Assembly (NCBI GenBank): GCA_022592435.1
Contig: JABYQS010000022.1
Location: forward strand, 186,001-250,000
Direction: 5' to 3'
DNA: 64,000 nt
Origin: Cerioporus squamosus
Taxonomy: Eukaryota; Basidiomycota; Agaricomycetes; Polyporales; Polyporaceae
Within the stretch, counting starts at the first letter, position 1, and each line of letters starts with the position of its first letter. Below the pieces are notes generated by a model, which made no database searches, was not told the origin of the DNA, and worked only from the letters and a program-made list of their open reading frames with translations. Below, one piece after another: positions 22,059-33,000 of this stretch. A program made the translations under genes and the position numbers.

Positions 22059-22668
22059 CCCTAGGGATGGTGAGCTGACGATTGAGTGTAGGGCAGCGCT
22101 CTGAGGCTGAGCAATCTCCTCTGGGCCCTGGTGGGCCCTCGGGCAGCACACACACTGGATAGGGCGTGGGCCAGGGAGGATGTAGGTCGCAAGTCCGCAG
22201 TGCTTGAATGTGGACTGAGCGAGAGCGCATGACGTGCAAGGGATGATCATATTGTACGCTACGTAGGGGATACAGGCAGGACACTAGCTACTGGTACAAA
22301 GGATGTTTGCTTGTGCCTGGTCAACAGCACAGTGGCGATGACTCATGAGAGGACGCATCAAAGGCACGCCCGGCCTAACACGCCCATGTGATCATGTTCA
22401 TGCTGCCGCAGCACCGCTGCCTCGATGTTAGGACACCTTTGCCCGCTGCTTCGGTGTCAGCACTCCGCGCCAGGTAGCCAGAACTGTCGTGTGCTGTAGT
22501 GGTGAAGGACTAACAGCCCTCGCACCATGCCAGGTACCGCAGCGGACGATGCTGGCGTACGCATAAGTACAGACCCGGGCGGCCTCAGCATAGGCACTCA
22601 ACACGACCACAGCCTGAGATGCACTCTCCATCCTCACAACTGAGTGCCAGAGAACACCTGGATTTGAA
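22059..22668. other. No gene seen
   Basis: Spacer between the two copies of the accessory family. Mixed sequence with no convincing exon on either strand. Confidence 0.5.
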
Positions 22669-23754
22669 GATGTACCATCCCACGCTGAACGATGCCATTG
22701 AGGCAGCGTATGCAAGGAACATCAAGCTCACCGTGTTTCCCACCCTCCTGCATGTGAAGCAGTTTAAGGACTTGGAGGCCATTGTCAAATGGCTCTTGGA
22801 CCTGAGCGAAGTCCATGCTGATCCGTGCAAACCATGCAAGGATGCCGGATGGGAGTGCATGCCGCACAACGGCAACTCGATACGTTGCCTGCATTGCTTC
22901 TTGAAGGACGCGCCCAGCTGCACACATCAGACGAGTAAGTGATTGATTGGCCACATGGACAATACTCACTGAATTCCACAGGGATGGTGGAGCTCGGACA
23001 TGCCGCAGCGCCACGATGCATGCCCTACACGGAGGCAAGCAACCATGACCTCACGCCTGTACCTGCCTCGTTCGAATGGAAGTTGAAGAGGAGTCAGGAT
23101 GCTCTCAAGAAGTCTCTGGGAAGCTCGCGGGCAGTGTGACATGATAAAGGGAAGACCACGGACAAGAAGGACAGGGCCAAGGATGGTGATGTGGGTGCCA
23201 AGGTGGACGAGGAGTTGGGAGAGGACATAGGGAAAGTAAGAGCGACGGGGAAGGGGAAAGAGCGTGCAGACAGGGTTGCTCAGATTGGGCAGTGGGCCGT
23301 CACGGTGGCAGCTGCCGATGGGAAAGACAGCGGAGAGGAGGTGGTGGATGAGCTGGTGGATGAGCAGGTGGACAAGCCAGTGGACGATGATGTGCCCATG
23401 GTCGGCACAAAGCGCAAAGCTCCGAAGCCCAGGAAGGCGGCCTCACGCAAGAAGGCGAACAGCAACAACACTGGTCTTCTGAAGGACATCCAGTCGTTAC
23501 TCCAGGAGCTCGTCCAGACGAACACTCAGCTCCTGGACCTAAAGCTCAGGTATTACAACCTGTCCTCTTCCTCGGGCTCAGTGGACGAAGCCAATTATAA
23601 GTGCACTGAGCATCAGACTATACGCTCGCTAACAGTTGTGGCAGCACTGCGAACTGACAGACAACAGTCAGCAAGCGCTGGGCCTTCCAAGGTCACCACA
23701 GGAGCTGCCGTGGAAGAGGGTGTCGTTGCAGGGCCATCGAGGGCCGTGTCTTGA
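22669..23754 (+). pseudogene. Accessory zinc/coiled-coil family, copy 2, in-frame stop
   Basis: The better preserved copy. ATG at 22670 gives MYHPTLNDAIEAAYARNIK, then TVFPTLLHVKQF. A Cys-rich module follows, CKPCKDAGWEC and CLHCFLKDAPSC (about 22830-22920), which could bind zinc; its spacing recalls C6-type or other small fungal zinc modules but fits none exactly. An intron (about 22935-22980) joins to a segment ending FEWKLKRSQDALKK. TGA at 23137-23139 then interrupts a frame that continues open in phase to 23754 with Lys/Asp-rich, Val/Asp-rich (DELVDEQVDKPVDDD) and basic (KRKAPKPRKAASRKK) stretches and a coiled coil (LLKDIQSLLQELVQTNTQLL). Single-base loss of function is the simplest reading; alternatively the short form ends at 23139. 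Confidence 0.55.
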
Positions 23755-23923
23755 TGGCAGTCATTGTATCACAGTGCAAAACTATTGTATATAAGTGGGA
23801 ACGAAGTCGTATGCGAAGACACATCAGGAGGGATGCAGTGTGACATTGCGGGGCCTGTTGTAAGTGTGGTATTGTTTATATCTACTCCGTTATATGCGCG
23901 TCCACTGTGGAAGACCTGCGCGG

Positions 23924-24494
23924 TGTTGAACTTACTATGGACTATGGACATTAGTTGTGCATTAGGCGCTATGAGCACTGCCTCTTACGATTAGATCTTA
24001 GGCTATGCTTCTTCCTTTCCTTTTAGAATACGTTGTACGAAACCATGTGGTTACCTGGCTTCTCTTTGTTTCCAGTCCATTCCAGTGCGTTCTGCAATGC
24101 TCCAGACCTTTCTAGTTCTTTCTAGATATCTCTGGGCTGTACTAGACATGCCCTTGTGACCTCGTATTTGTCGTATCTTCGTCATCCTTTGTCATTGTCT
24201 GAGTCATCCCTACTCGTTCTGACTCAGACAGTATTATGCTCTCCTTTCTGTCGCTTACTCATGCTACTCCAGACACAGTATATAAGGAGGGACTCTTGGG
24301 CTTCGTCTCCTCAGTCTTTTGCTCTACTGACTGAGGAGTAAGTACTCGCCTACCTATGCTCACTTATGCTTTACTTACAAGTACTTTGTAGCTCGTGTTG
24401 TCCACTCGTCTGCTAGGTACTTGTGTCTATGCTATCAGTCTTTTGCTCTACTGACTGAGGACTCATGTTGTCCACTCCTCTGCTAGTCGTTGCA
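23924..24494 (+). repeat. Isolated LTR related to the gypsy LTR
   Basis: Starts TGTTGAACTTACTATGG and shares about 80 bases with the gypsy LTR at 4605 (through TTAGATCTTAGGCTATG), then diverges. TATATAAG lies at 24279-24286. Near its end a block containing AGTCTTTTGCTCTACTGAC occurs twice (about 24311 and 24438). No gag or pol is attached, so it is a solo or truncated LTR from a related subfamily. The 5 bases on either side do not match, so the right end is approximate. Confidence 0.6.
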
Positions 24495-25082
24495 ACTTGC
24501 CTTCACAGGTTCAGACTTCATCACGCGGGTCCTGGCGCAGGCGTGCCAGGTGCGCCTTGGGATGTGGAGTGCGGGGTGCAAGGGGCAGGGTGCAGGGTAG
24601 CGAGCGCGCAAGATAGACTTGCGAGATCGATCAGAGAGGCTTGGGACTCGTGCCGGTGGCAGCTGCTGGTGGTCGGAGGATGTCGGAACGGGAGCAAGGA
24701 AGTCTAGAGCAAGGGCAACGGGTAAAGGGAAGATGAGGGAGGAGGGAGGAGGAGGGGATGATGGTGGCGGCGGCCGGAATGAGGTCGGGAACAGGTGATC
24801 TAGGTGCCCGTGTTATCTGCTGAGGAGGGCGGGCGGGCGCACAGTGGATCTCTGGGCGGCTAAGGGCGCACACACGCGCTTGAAGGGGCGGGGGCGCATT
24901 CCACGTGAGGACACAACACTGACGTCGTCTGGGGGTTACACAATTGAAAGTTGGTACACAGTCTCGTAATGTACGCAGGTAGCTACATGCCGAGTATCAA
25001 GACGAATGGCGCACTGGGGGCTGCTGTGTGCGGCGTCCTGCAAACATCCATGTACCGTGGGCCTATTTAGGCGGGGTTCTTA
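24495..25082. other. No gene seen
   Basis: GC-rich intergenic DNA with purine-rich tracts (24720-24780). No supported exon or repeat boundary. Confidence 0.5.
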
Positions 25083-25090
25083 CAAGTTTG

Positions 25091-25579
25091 TAGTGATGTG
25101 ACGAGCTCGGCTCGGCTCGAAAGCCGCGGCTACGGCTCGGCTTGGGGAGCTACGGCCTGCTTGAAGTGCAGGCCGGGCTCTCCAAGACGGCTTGGGCTCA
25201 GCTCAAGCTCGGCTCGGCCTGAGCCAGAGCCCGCAGGCGGCGGGCATTGTCTCGGGTCTCGTGCTAGAGCGATGGGTCTGAGGGCCCCGAAGGCTCCTGT
25301 AGACAGTAAAAGTGAGAGGGAGTGGTGGGTAAGTCGATAGAACAGTACTAACCATGGTTTCTAGTCGATAATTAGTCCGCTTGATAACCATTTACTGGTC
25401 ATACACAATCATACACCTGCAGGCATGGAGCCCGAGCTCAAGAGCTCGGCTCAAGCTCACAGTGGTCGGAGCCGAGCCGTCAGGCTCCCCAGGCCGTCTC
25501 AAAAGCTCGGCCCAGCCCGGCCTGAAGACGGCCGGCTTGGGGAGCCTGACGGCTCGAGGCCGGGCTCGTCACATCACTA
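25091..25579. mobile_element. hAT-type MITE, 489 bp, complete with target duplication
   Basis: Terminal inverted repeats TAGTGATGTGACGAGC are perfect at both ends (25091-25106 and the complement at 25564-25579). The 8 bases outside are identical, caagtttg at 25083-25090 and 25580-25587, a hAT-size target site duplication. The interior is packed with GGCTCGGCTC/GAGCCGAGCC subterminal repeats in both orientations and encodes nothing. An unmutated duplication and TIR suggest a fairly recent insertion. Confidence 0.92.
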
Positions 25580-25587
25580 CAAGTTTG

Positions 25588-28148
25588 ATTGTCGAGTCTC
25601 CTGACGGTAGGGCTGCAGACTCCACAGACTTGCGACAGTGTGGGGCAGGGACCCGCCGCGGCAGACGGCTGAAGCGTGCCTGGAGTACTTACCGGCAAGC
25701 GACGAGACTGCATGACCGAGGTGAATAGGTGGTGCGACGTTGCAACGCCCGGTGTAGACAGCTCGAACGCGGTACTGCGTCGAGTGTGGCATACTGCCAA
25801 GAAGCGCCGGGCTGGAGCCGATCCGTAGCGTCGTCCGAGTCGATTTGCGCTGCGGCGTCGAGTGAGTCGTCGGGGACGGTGCAGACGCATCGACCGGGGT
25901 CGCTCATGCTCTTGGCTGACGTCGAGGACAACGTGTCGCGCGCTGACTCGCTGCTGACAGCCTGCAGTGCCATTGCCGAGGTTTCGTGCTCATGCACGCC
26001 TGTTCCGGGCGCGAGCTAGAGCCTAGTTGACGACGCATGCGGAGTACTTCAGGCGTGATGCGCAGGTGGGGTGAGGGCGTTGGGAAACGTGGTCGCAGCC
26101 ATAGGATGTGTTGGCGGTGGTGGTACGCATGTAGCGGCGTCCGCTACGGTCTACTACCCATCAGTGTACGCCCATTCTGGCGTGCGGCGGCGTGCCGCCT
26201 GATGTGGATGTTGCTCATCCCAGTGTATCGAGATTCGACACGAGAAATCGCCAATATGTCCCATGGAGCGGGCAATCATGAACGTACGAAGACCTCGGGA
26301 AGGCCGCTCAGGCTGAGCCGTAGTGGTGATGCGCGCAACGTATCATGTCCGCCCCAACTACTTAGTGAAGCTGCTCACCTGATTTCAAGCTCCTCGTCTT
26401 TGGGCGTAAGTGGCCAGCTATACTAGGGAAGCCAGCCGAACATATTTGCCACAGGCCCACAGTTCCTCACACCACACCTCACCATACTCGGGCGGCGGGC
26501 TCATGATGTTGATCAGCCACCGCGATGTTGCTCTACTCGGGCCCGCCCTCAGGCTGATCTGATTGTTGAATGGTAATGGCACGTATGCAGGTAATCGCCA
26601 TCGCTGATTTCAATTTGGTGCTTCCCTTGAAATTGTCCATGGCAGTCGACTGTCGGAGGAATGATGATGGTACCTAACTTAACGGATGCCGGTTGATTCG
26701 GCGAGCCTGGTCCCAATAAGGCAGACGGATCTGAACAAGAGGCCGCAAAGGTCAGCCATGGTCCCCCAGCGATCCGATTCCGTATTACTCGGACCTGTAT
26801 CTTGGCTTCGAATGTCTCTGTTGGGTTGAGCCGGGATCCCGAACAATGGACACATGCTGTGGAGGCCAACTTGGTCTGCACCGGCTCTCGCTGTGCGAAT
26901 TGAGGATCCCATTGAGAACAGACCTTCCGTTCACCTAGCTGAGGCATCGGCTAGGACATCGAAACAGACTCGCGTCGGCTGAGGTAGTATCGAAACAGAC
27001 CCACATCGGCTGAGGCGCTTCGAACTGGAACAGACTCTTCCCGGCGTTCCTAGAAGCAGGTCCACTGTCACCGTGACGGTCACGCAACTTCCTGTTTCGA
27101 GTTGAGCACGTTGTAACCATAAGCCACTGGATATCGTGCCTCGAAACTGTGACAGCACGACCCCTCTTCGTGCGCTATCCGGTCCTTGATGCGCGTCCGG
27201 GTCGCAAGGACAGATAAAGAGTGGCGTGCGTGGCGTGAGAGGGGGTATATCGGAAGGCGGAAAACTATATGCATATTCCTTCGGATGCACGCATACCGCC
27301 GCCGGCCGTCCAAACACCGGTCGTCTTCTGACAAGCTTGTAAGTATGGTAGCATGTGGATCTTTCGGCTCGTAAGCTTGCAGGCACGTGTACGCGGATAA
27401 GGCAGGATGCAGAGTCACGGGTTACAATAGACTACTTCCTGGATGTCCTGGTGGTCACTGGCAGGCAGCGGCTCTTCCCTCCCATGCATAGTACATTTTC
27501 TATGCAGGACGATATTTGAGTCGAGGATTATTACAACGCTACAACGTGAGAACAACAAGTCCGAGTCCGAGTCAAAGCTGCTTAACATGGGGCCACCGAA
27601 TGCGACGCCTGAGAGCAAGTAGTGGTCACGCATGAGCTCGACCCGAACTGAATGGAGCCCAGCGTGCCGTTCGAGTCGAGATCATAGGCTTCGGCATGTG
27701 TCTCCGCGCATTTCATGGCAAGATGTGCTATGAGGAGGTTCGCCGAGAGGGGCTATACCGAGTACTACGTCAGATGTGTCCCAGTAATTCGGTGGGCGAT
27801 GGGACACTCACAACGACGCAGCATGCGAAGCGCAAAGCCGTCTGTAGCTCGGTATGAGCACGCGGGGTGTGGACGAGTGCGATCGCAATGTATACGGTGA
27901 TGCCACTGGATGGCAAAAGATATAGATCAGAAGTAGTACTGCCGTACCATATAGTCGAACGCACCTAGACAAGGATGTCGACAGAATCAATGCGGCGATA
28001 GCCCTCTGTCCAAGTTGAGGACTGTCGGGTCAGTTTGTGTACCGTCTCCGAGCGATCATTTAGTCTGACCGTGATCTGACAGCGTATAGACGCAATACGG
28101 ATTCCCCGCCATGTTTGCCTCAGAAGGATCCCTACAGTCAAGTTCACC
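25588..28148. other. No supported gene
   Basis: About 2.5 kb without convincing exons. Minus-strand frames near 26549-26947 and 26931-27386 are open but have no recognisable domain. The only structure seen is a short imperfect tandem repeat at 26945-27040. Confidence 0.45.
26945..27045. repeat. Imperfect tandem repeat, three units
   Basis: Three units of roughly 30 bases built on CGGCTGAGG...TCGAAACAGAC followed by a CRCAT-like tail, at about 26948, 26977 and 27008. The third unit is the most diverged. Confidence 0.6.
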
Positions 28149-28960
28149 TCATTTAGCCGACGCATTTGCTGAATTCCCACCGGACAGTGGACACTCACCC
28201 GCAGACACGAAGCTGACCCTGAAATCTCCCCATTTTAGTTGTTAATCGAACACAGAACAATGTCACATACCCGATGCAAATCCATAGGGTAGTCTCCGTC
28301 ATGTATAGTCCGCTTTCACTGGAGCCGATACTTACCTTCAAGAATATTGTAGCGCACACGAGAGCTTGATAGGGGTGAAGAGTTAACGCATGCCAACAAG
28401 TAAGAATAAGAGACGGACGAGCTGCTTACCGAAATACCCAAAGACACCACAGTATACTGGGATAATAGCGACAACCCCCACTCCATAGAGAACTTGCACG
28501 CGGAGGACCTAGCCGGACATACTTATAAGCAGTACGGAGCACAGAAAGGAACGCGAGTACTCACAGCCAGACTTGCGGACAGGAAAAGCTCTAAGAGGAA
28601 CAGACTCCATTGCGTCTTGTACGCGGCCTGCTGCGATACGCTGATGCCGGTTAGTCCCAGGACGTCCATGATGATACCCTGCCAATGATAAGTACCGCAT
28701 CGAGCAGTGCGTCTCAACAATCTACGTACCGAAAAGGCGGCTATGTTGAGGACAATCCAGCTCCATAGAGGTCCAGGGGCGGATAAGAAAGGGGAGGATG
28801 GCCGAGATAGTACGACGGTGAGAGCGATCAAGAAAACGAAGGCGAAACTGGCTGAGACAGTCTTAACATCGAATGAACAAGAGCCGCAGAACGTGCGCTC
28901 ACCTTCGCAGACTCCAAGTCCGAGGGCAGATAGGTAAGTGAGCTCAGTAAACTGAGTCAT
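28149..28960 (-). CDS. Putative multi-pass membrane protein
   Basis: Not recognised. Minus-strand gene with ATG at 28958-28960 (MTQFTELTYLSALGLGVCE), then small exons separated by 40-60 nt introns. Exon 2 is hydrophobic (SASFAFVFLIALTVVLS; LWSWIVLNIAAFS), exon 3 reads GIIMDVLGLTGISVSQQ and ends in a hydrophobic segment (WSLFLLELFLSASLA), and exon 4 continues VLYGVGVVAIIPVYCGVFGYF in two runs. Later exons are short; the last gives VSFVSAGECPLSGG and a TGA at 28149-28151. Four or five membrane segments are likely. The consistent exon phases and hydrophobic periodicity support a real gene; exon joins near 28330-28400 are tentative. Confidence 0.45.
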
Positions 28961-30060
28961 GCTGCAAGAGCGAGGGAGACGGTAATGGGGGGCGGCGGCG
29001 GCGTCGCTTGCACTAGAATTGCCGAGAGGCTCCGAGTCTTATAGCGGACGACGCATGCCCTTGCATCTCTTCGGTGTGGGAATGAAGAACTACCGGCCAT
29101 GTATGGTGATGCTGTAGACATCGACAGTCTTGCCTCGGGGCAGGAGCGTACTTGTCCCAACTCGAAGATGTGTTAGCCAATGACACACTGACCGGCAATC
29201 GCAACCCAACAGATGCAACCAGATTCCTCTACTACTCACAATGCAAAGACTGTTTACGGCGGTGCAAGGCAAGAAGAGACAGGCACTCTCGGGACATCAA
29301 CGTAAGTGCGCAAAAAGTGGCACCAGGCCTGGTAACTGAGTAGTAAGCGCGGAGCTCGATGCCACTGGCACTGTGGCTCTCGAACAACTGAGCCCGTATA
29401 TACCCGGGTCGAACGGTGAAAGCATGGCATTGGAGTCTGTTATGCAACGAGAGAGCTCGATTCAGTCCCTTCCTCGGTGCGGACGGCGTAGTGCAGGACG
29501 AGGATAGGCTGAGAATCGGACTCAGACGGGCCCGGCGGAGGTCAAGCCGTGTGCAAGTTCGTTTACGTCGCCGGTACCCTAGCCGCCTCGCCGTTCACCG
29601 TTACAGTAAGTCGACGTCGCGTTGCTGTCGGTCGGGCATGTCTGTCACTGTTGCCCGGATCACGCGCATTGCTAACACCCAAATACATGAGTACGAACTT
29701 AGTAAGTTGCGCGAACAAGAAGGGAGAGGTTGGTGTGATGGAAGGTAAGATAGTCGGGTGGAAGAAGCGACCGTGTGTATCGTGAGCTGCGAGCCTGAGA
29801 GCGTGCTGGTCGACGAGAGAAAGCTCGTTAGGCAATAGGCATATATCGGCCCCTGCACTCACAAAGCGGTCCCCACGTCGCTGGATGGTGGAAGAGAACC
29901 GGACCAACGTAGGAGTGTAGGGCACGAGGTTGACAGGGATGAGGGAGATCTGCCAAGGCCGGCAGGATGATGAAGATCGTCGGAGCGGAAAGCACTAGTA
30001 CTGGTCGGAGCGTTGAGTGACCACGACTACGGTATACCCCAGCCGGTGCCAGTGAGTGGA
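28961..30060. other. Unresolved region
   Basis: Several short open frames occur on the minus strand (for example a hydrophobic piece near 29950-30020 and STLLPRGKTVDVYSITIHG near 29100-29160), which may be exons of a gene upstream of the membrane protein, but I could not assemble a consistent transcript. Confidence 0.3.
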
Positions 30061-33000
30061 TCATCTCCAGCGAGGTGAATACCTCGCAGCGTACTCCTGT
30101 GGAGAGTGATGTTCGTTTCTGGGATAGCCGGCGAGAGAGTCGTAGGTCTGAGGACCGGCAACGGGGTAGTGATTCACGGCGTACGCATAGCCGTTATAGG
30201 GAGGAGAGTGGTCGTGCAACTGCGGAGCAACTCCATCATGGTAAGGAGGGTTCGGCTGACCGACATACGGAGTATGAGCGTATGGAGGAGTCCAACCTGT
30301 TTGAGAGGGAGCGTGCTGTGGAGACCACCCCGACTGGGAGCCGTAGGCCACATGCGGAGCCCAGCCTGGGTGCGATTGCGAAGAAGAGTGATAGTTAGCG
30401 GGATGAGCGAGCATGGAGTTCATGGAGAGCTGATTGCCATGGGGCGGCCGCAATGGTTGATATCGAGCTTCGTAGGCGTACGGGTTGCGACTCGGGATCG
30501 GTCTCCCCTGGCTAGATCCCCCTGGCTGATTTGTGTAGTCCCCTGTTTCGAACTCGACATATGCGGGCTGCTCCCCTTGTCCGCATGAATCATGACGGTC
30601 GGAAGCGATGGATCTCCGCTGATCTCCCGCCACATGACTACTTTTGAGGTGGATCAGTTATCAAGATTGTGCGAGACAAGTTCGTCCATACCTATCGTCC
30701 GGGCGGTGCGACGACCGAGAGTTCGAAACCTCGTTGTCGAAGGAATTCTTCTCTACCGGGGATTGTGACTCCATGGCGTACGATGAACTCCAGCACCCTA
30801 TTTGCCCTTCGCTCGGGCCGACGTCTGCGTTGCGACGGTAATAACTATTTGGGTTCAGTCAGCGGAAATTCACCTAGAGAGGGTCGACGCTTACGTTGGC
30901 GCACTGACGATCTCACGGACAGACAGGTGATAGGTGGATGACATTGCGCGATTGTCAGCGTGGGATCTGGTAAGCATCTGTTGCTCGGCACTCGACGACG
31001 TCGGAGGCGACTGATCGAGTCGAGGTTTCTTCGCTGCTGGTATGGGACTGCCCGGGAGCCGCGGCCGCTTGTGTGTGGAGCGAAGCGGAGCGCAGCTGTT
31101 GCGCCGTGGTCGCCGTTCTGTGACTGATCGTGGCTGCTGTCGACGGTGCCCAGGTGGTAGTAATCCTCGTAGTCGTAGCCAGTATCACCGTGGGCCCCGT
31201 CGCCCGCATGATCGTGACCGCGGTCTTGATGATCGCCCACACATTGCAAGGAATAGCCGTCCTCATATCCCCCGCTGCCATAGCTGCCGTTTCCGTCGTC
31301 GGCGTGCGCGGATTTGCTCTCAACCTGGTGGGATACGAAGTAGCCCTGCGTGTGACCTGCCTGAACGCCCTCGTACTCCGAGAAGTCCTCGCCATCGTCC
31401 TCGCCATCGTCGCCATCGTCCTCGCCATCGTCGCCATCGTCGCCGTCCTCGCCGTCCTCGCCGTCCTCGCCGTCCTCGCCGTCCTCGCTTTCCTCGCCGT
31501 CCTCGCCGTCCTCGCCGTCCTCGCCGTCCTCGTCGTCCTCGTCGTCGTTACCACCGCTTTCCTCATAGCCACGGTTCGCGTTCCGTACGTCCTGATCCTT
31601 ATAGCTCCAAGCTGAGGCTCCCACCGCTTCGGACCTCCAGATGTTCGCGACTTTCACCGGCAACGAGGCTGGGAGAGAGGTGCTAGGCATGTTCCATGGT
31701 ACTGCAGTGGGTATTCCGACCTGCGGTCGCGGGATGCTCCAATGCTGAGCCACAGAAGGAGGAGAGCCGCGGGAGGAAGGCGGTGCAGCTGGGACGTTGA
31801 CGAGAGTGGGAGGTCTGTGAGTATCCAGGTGAGCATCCGCAAGGTTGACGGGAACTGATGCTTGCAGCGAGTTCTGAGCAACGTTGAGAGGCGCGTTGTT
31901 GATGTGAGTCGCCAGCGGGATGTTCTCGGAATTGACGGTGACCGAAGTTTGAACCGAGTCATCTTGTGCGCGCAGGTGGCACAGATATTTCTTGCGCACG
32001 TGTCCGTCCCGCGGATCCGCTAGGCTAATCATGATTGGCTCGCGCCCATCTTGCAACGCTGAGGACAATACTGTATCAGTAGACAGCAGGGGAGGATAAT
32101 AACGCCGATGCTACTGACCTTGGCGCTGGACTGGATCAGTCAATTTCTGGAAGCGGATATGACAATCGCCGCTACTGAGTTGGTCGAACAGTGTCTTCTG
32201 TTCGTCCGCATTCCATACGAGTCCGTTTCCTCTCGCGTCCAGATCTCCGAGGAAGGCTACTCCCAGAGGCCATCCTGTACACACGATTCCGGCTCTGGCC
32301 ATATAGGTTGGCCACTGTTTCTTGACGCCCCTCGCTGGCAGAAACCCACCAGCAGCCTCTGAGTGAAGTACAAGTTAGCATCGAAATCGCTCAACCGTTG
32401 AACTGTTGGAGATCCTCACCAAACATTGTACGCAGCTTCGTGCGTATCGTGTGGAGGCGAACACTACGAGCAGTGGCTCCGGTCTTCTGCAGACCCATGG
32501 CGTCATCACGATCAAGATGATCCAACTCCGAGGAGTTGTCCGTGTGGTGATGTACAGCTGGAAGTGATATACCTGCGTTGGCGGGACGACATGCAGACGC
32601 GTAGACCGAACTGGCGGGAGAACATCGTGTTAATGATAAATCATTGAAAATGATGAAACCATACCAAACGTGCTGCTGGAACCGCTCCGGAATGTCGCAA
32701 GCTGCGATTTTGAGCTCCGAGCTGACGAACTGCATATCGTGAAAGCTCAGCGGCGGTCATCAAGGATGTGGGAGTGACCTACCTGGCTGGCATGCTGAGT
32801 TGCATATACATCTGACAGGCCCTTGTCCGATTGCGAAAGGTTGCCCGCGAGGATCAGCACCGATTCATAGTCGTATAAGGTGGCAAAACGACGAAGCTAC
32901 AAAATATATAGTCAGTAGCGCTTCGGTTCAACTCACAGACGGAGTCTGCTAACCATGGAACGAAGTAGGTCGCGGATGCGCACGAACGTCTTGCTACGCT

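Noticed and set aside
4605..24494. The LTRs at 4605 and 23924 as the two ends of one retrotransposon with nested insertions
   Set aside because: They match only over the first ~80 bases, no polypurine tract precedes 23924, and the 5-base flanks (before 4605 and after 24494) do not match.
25588..27400. Minus-strand frames at 26549-26947 and 26931-27386 as genes
   Set aside because: No recognisable domain, no consistent splice joins, and composition like the surrounding spacer.
31042..31686. Plus-strand Arg/Pro- and Val/Ala/Leu-rich frames opposite the acidic repeat
   Set aside because: They are antisense products of the Glu/Asp/Gly microsatellite in the minus-strand gene.
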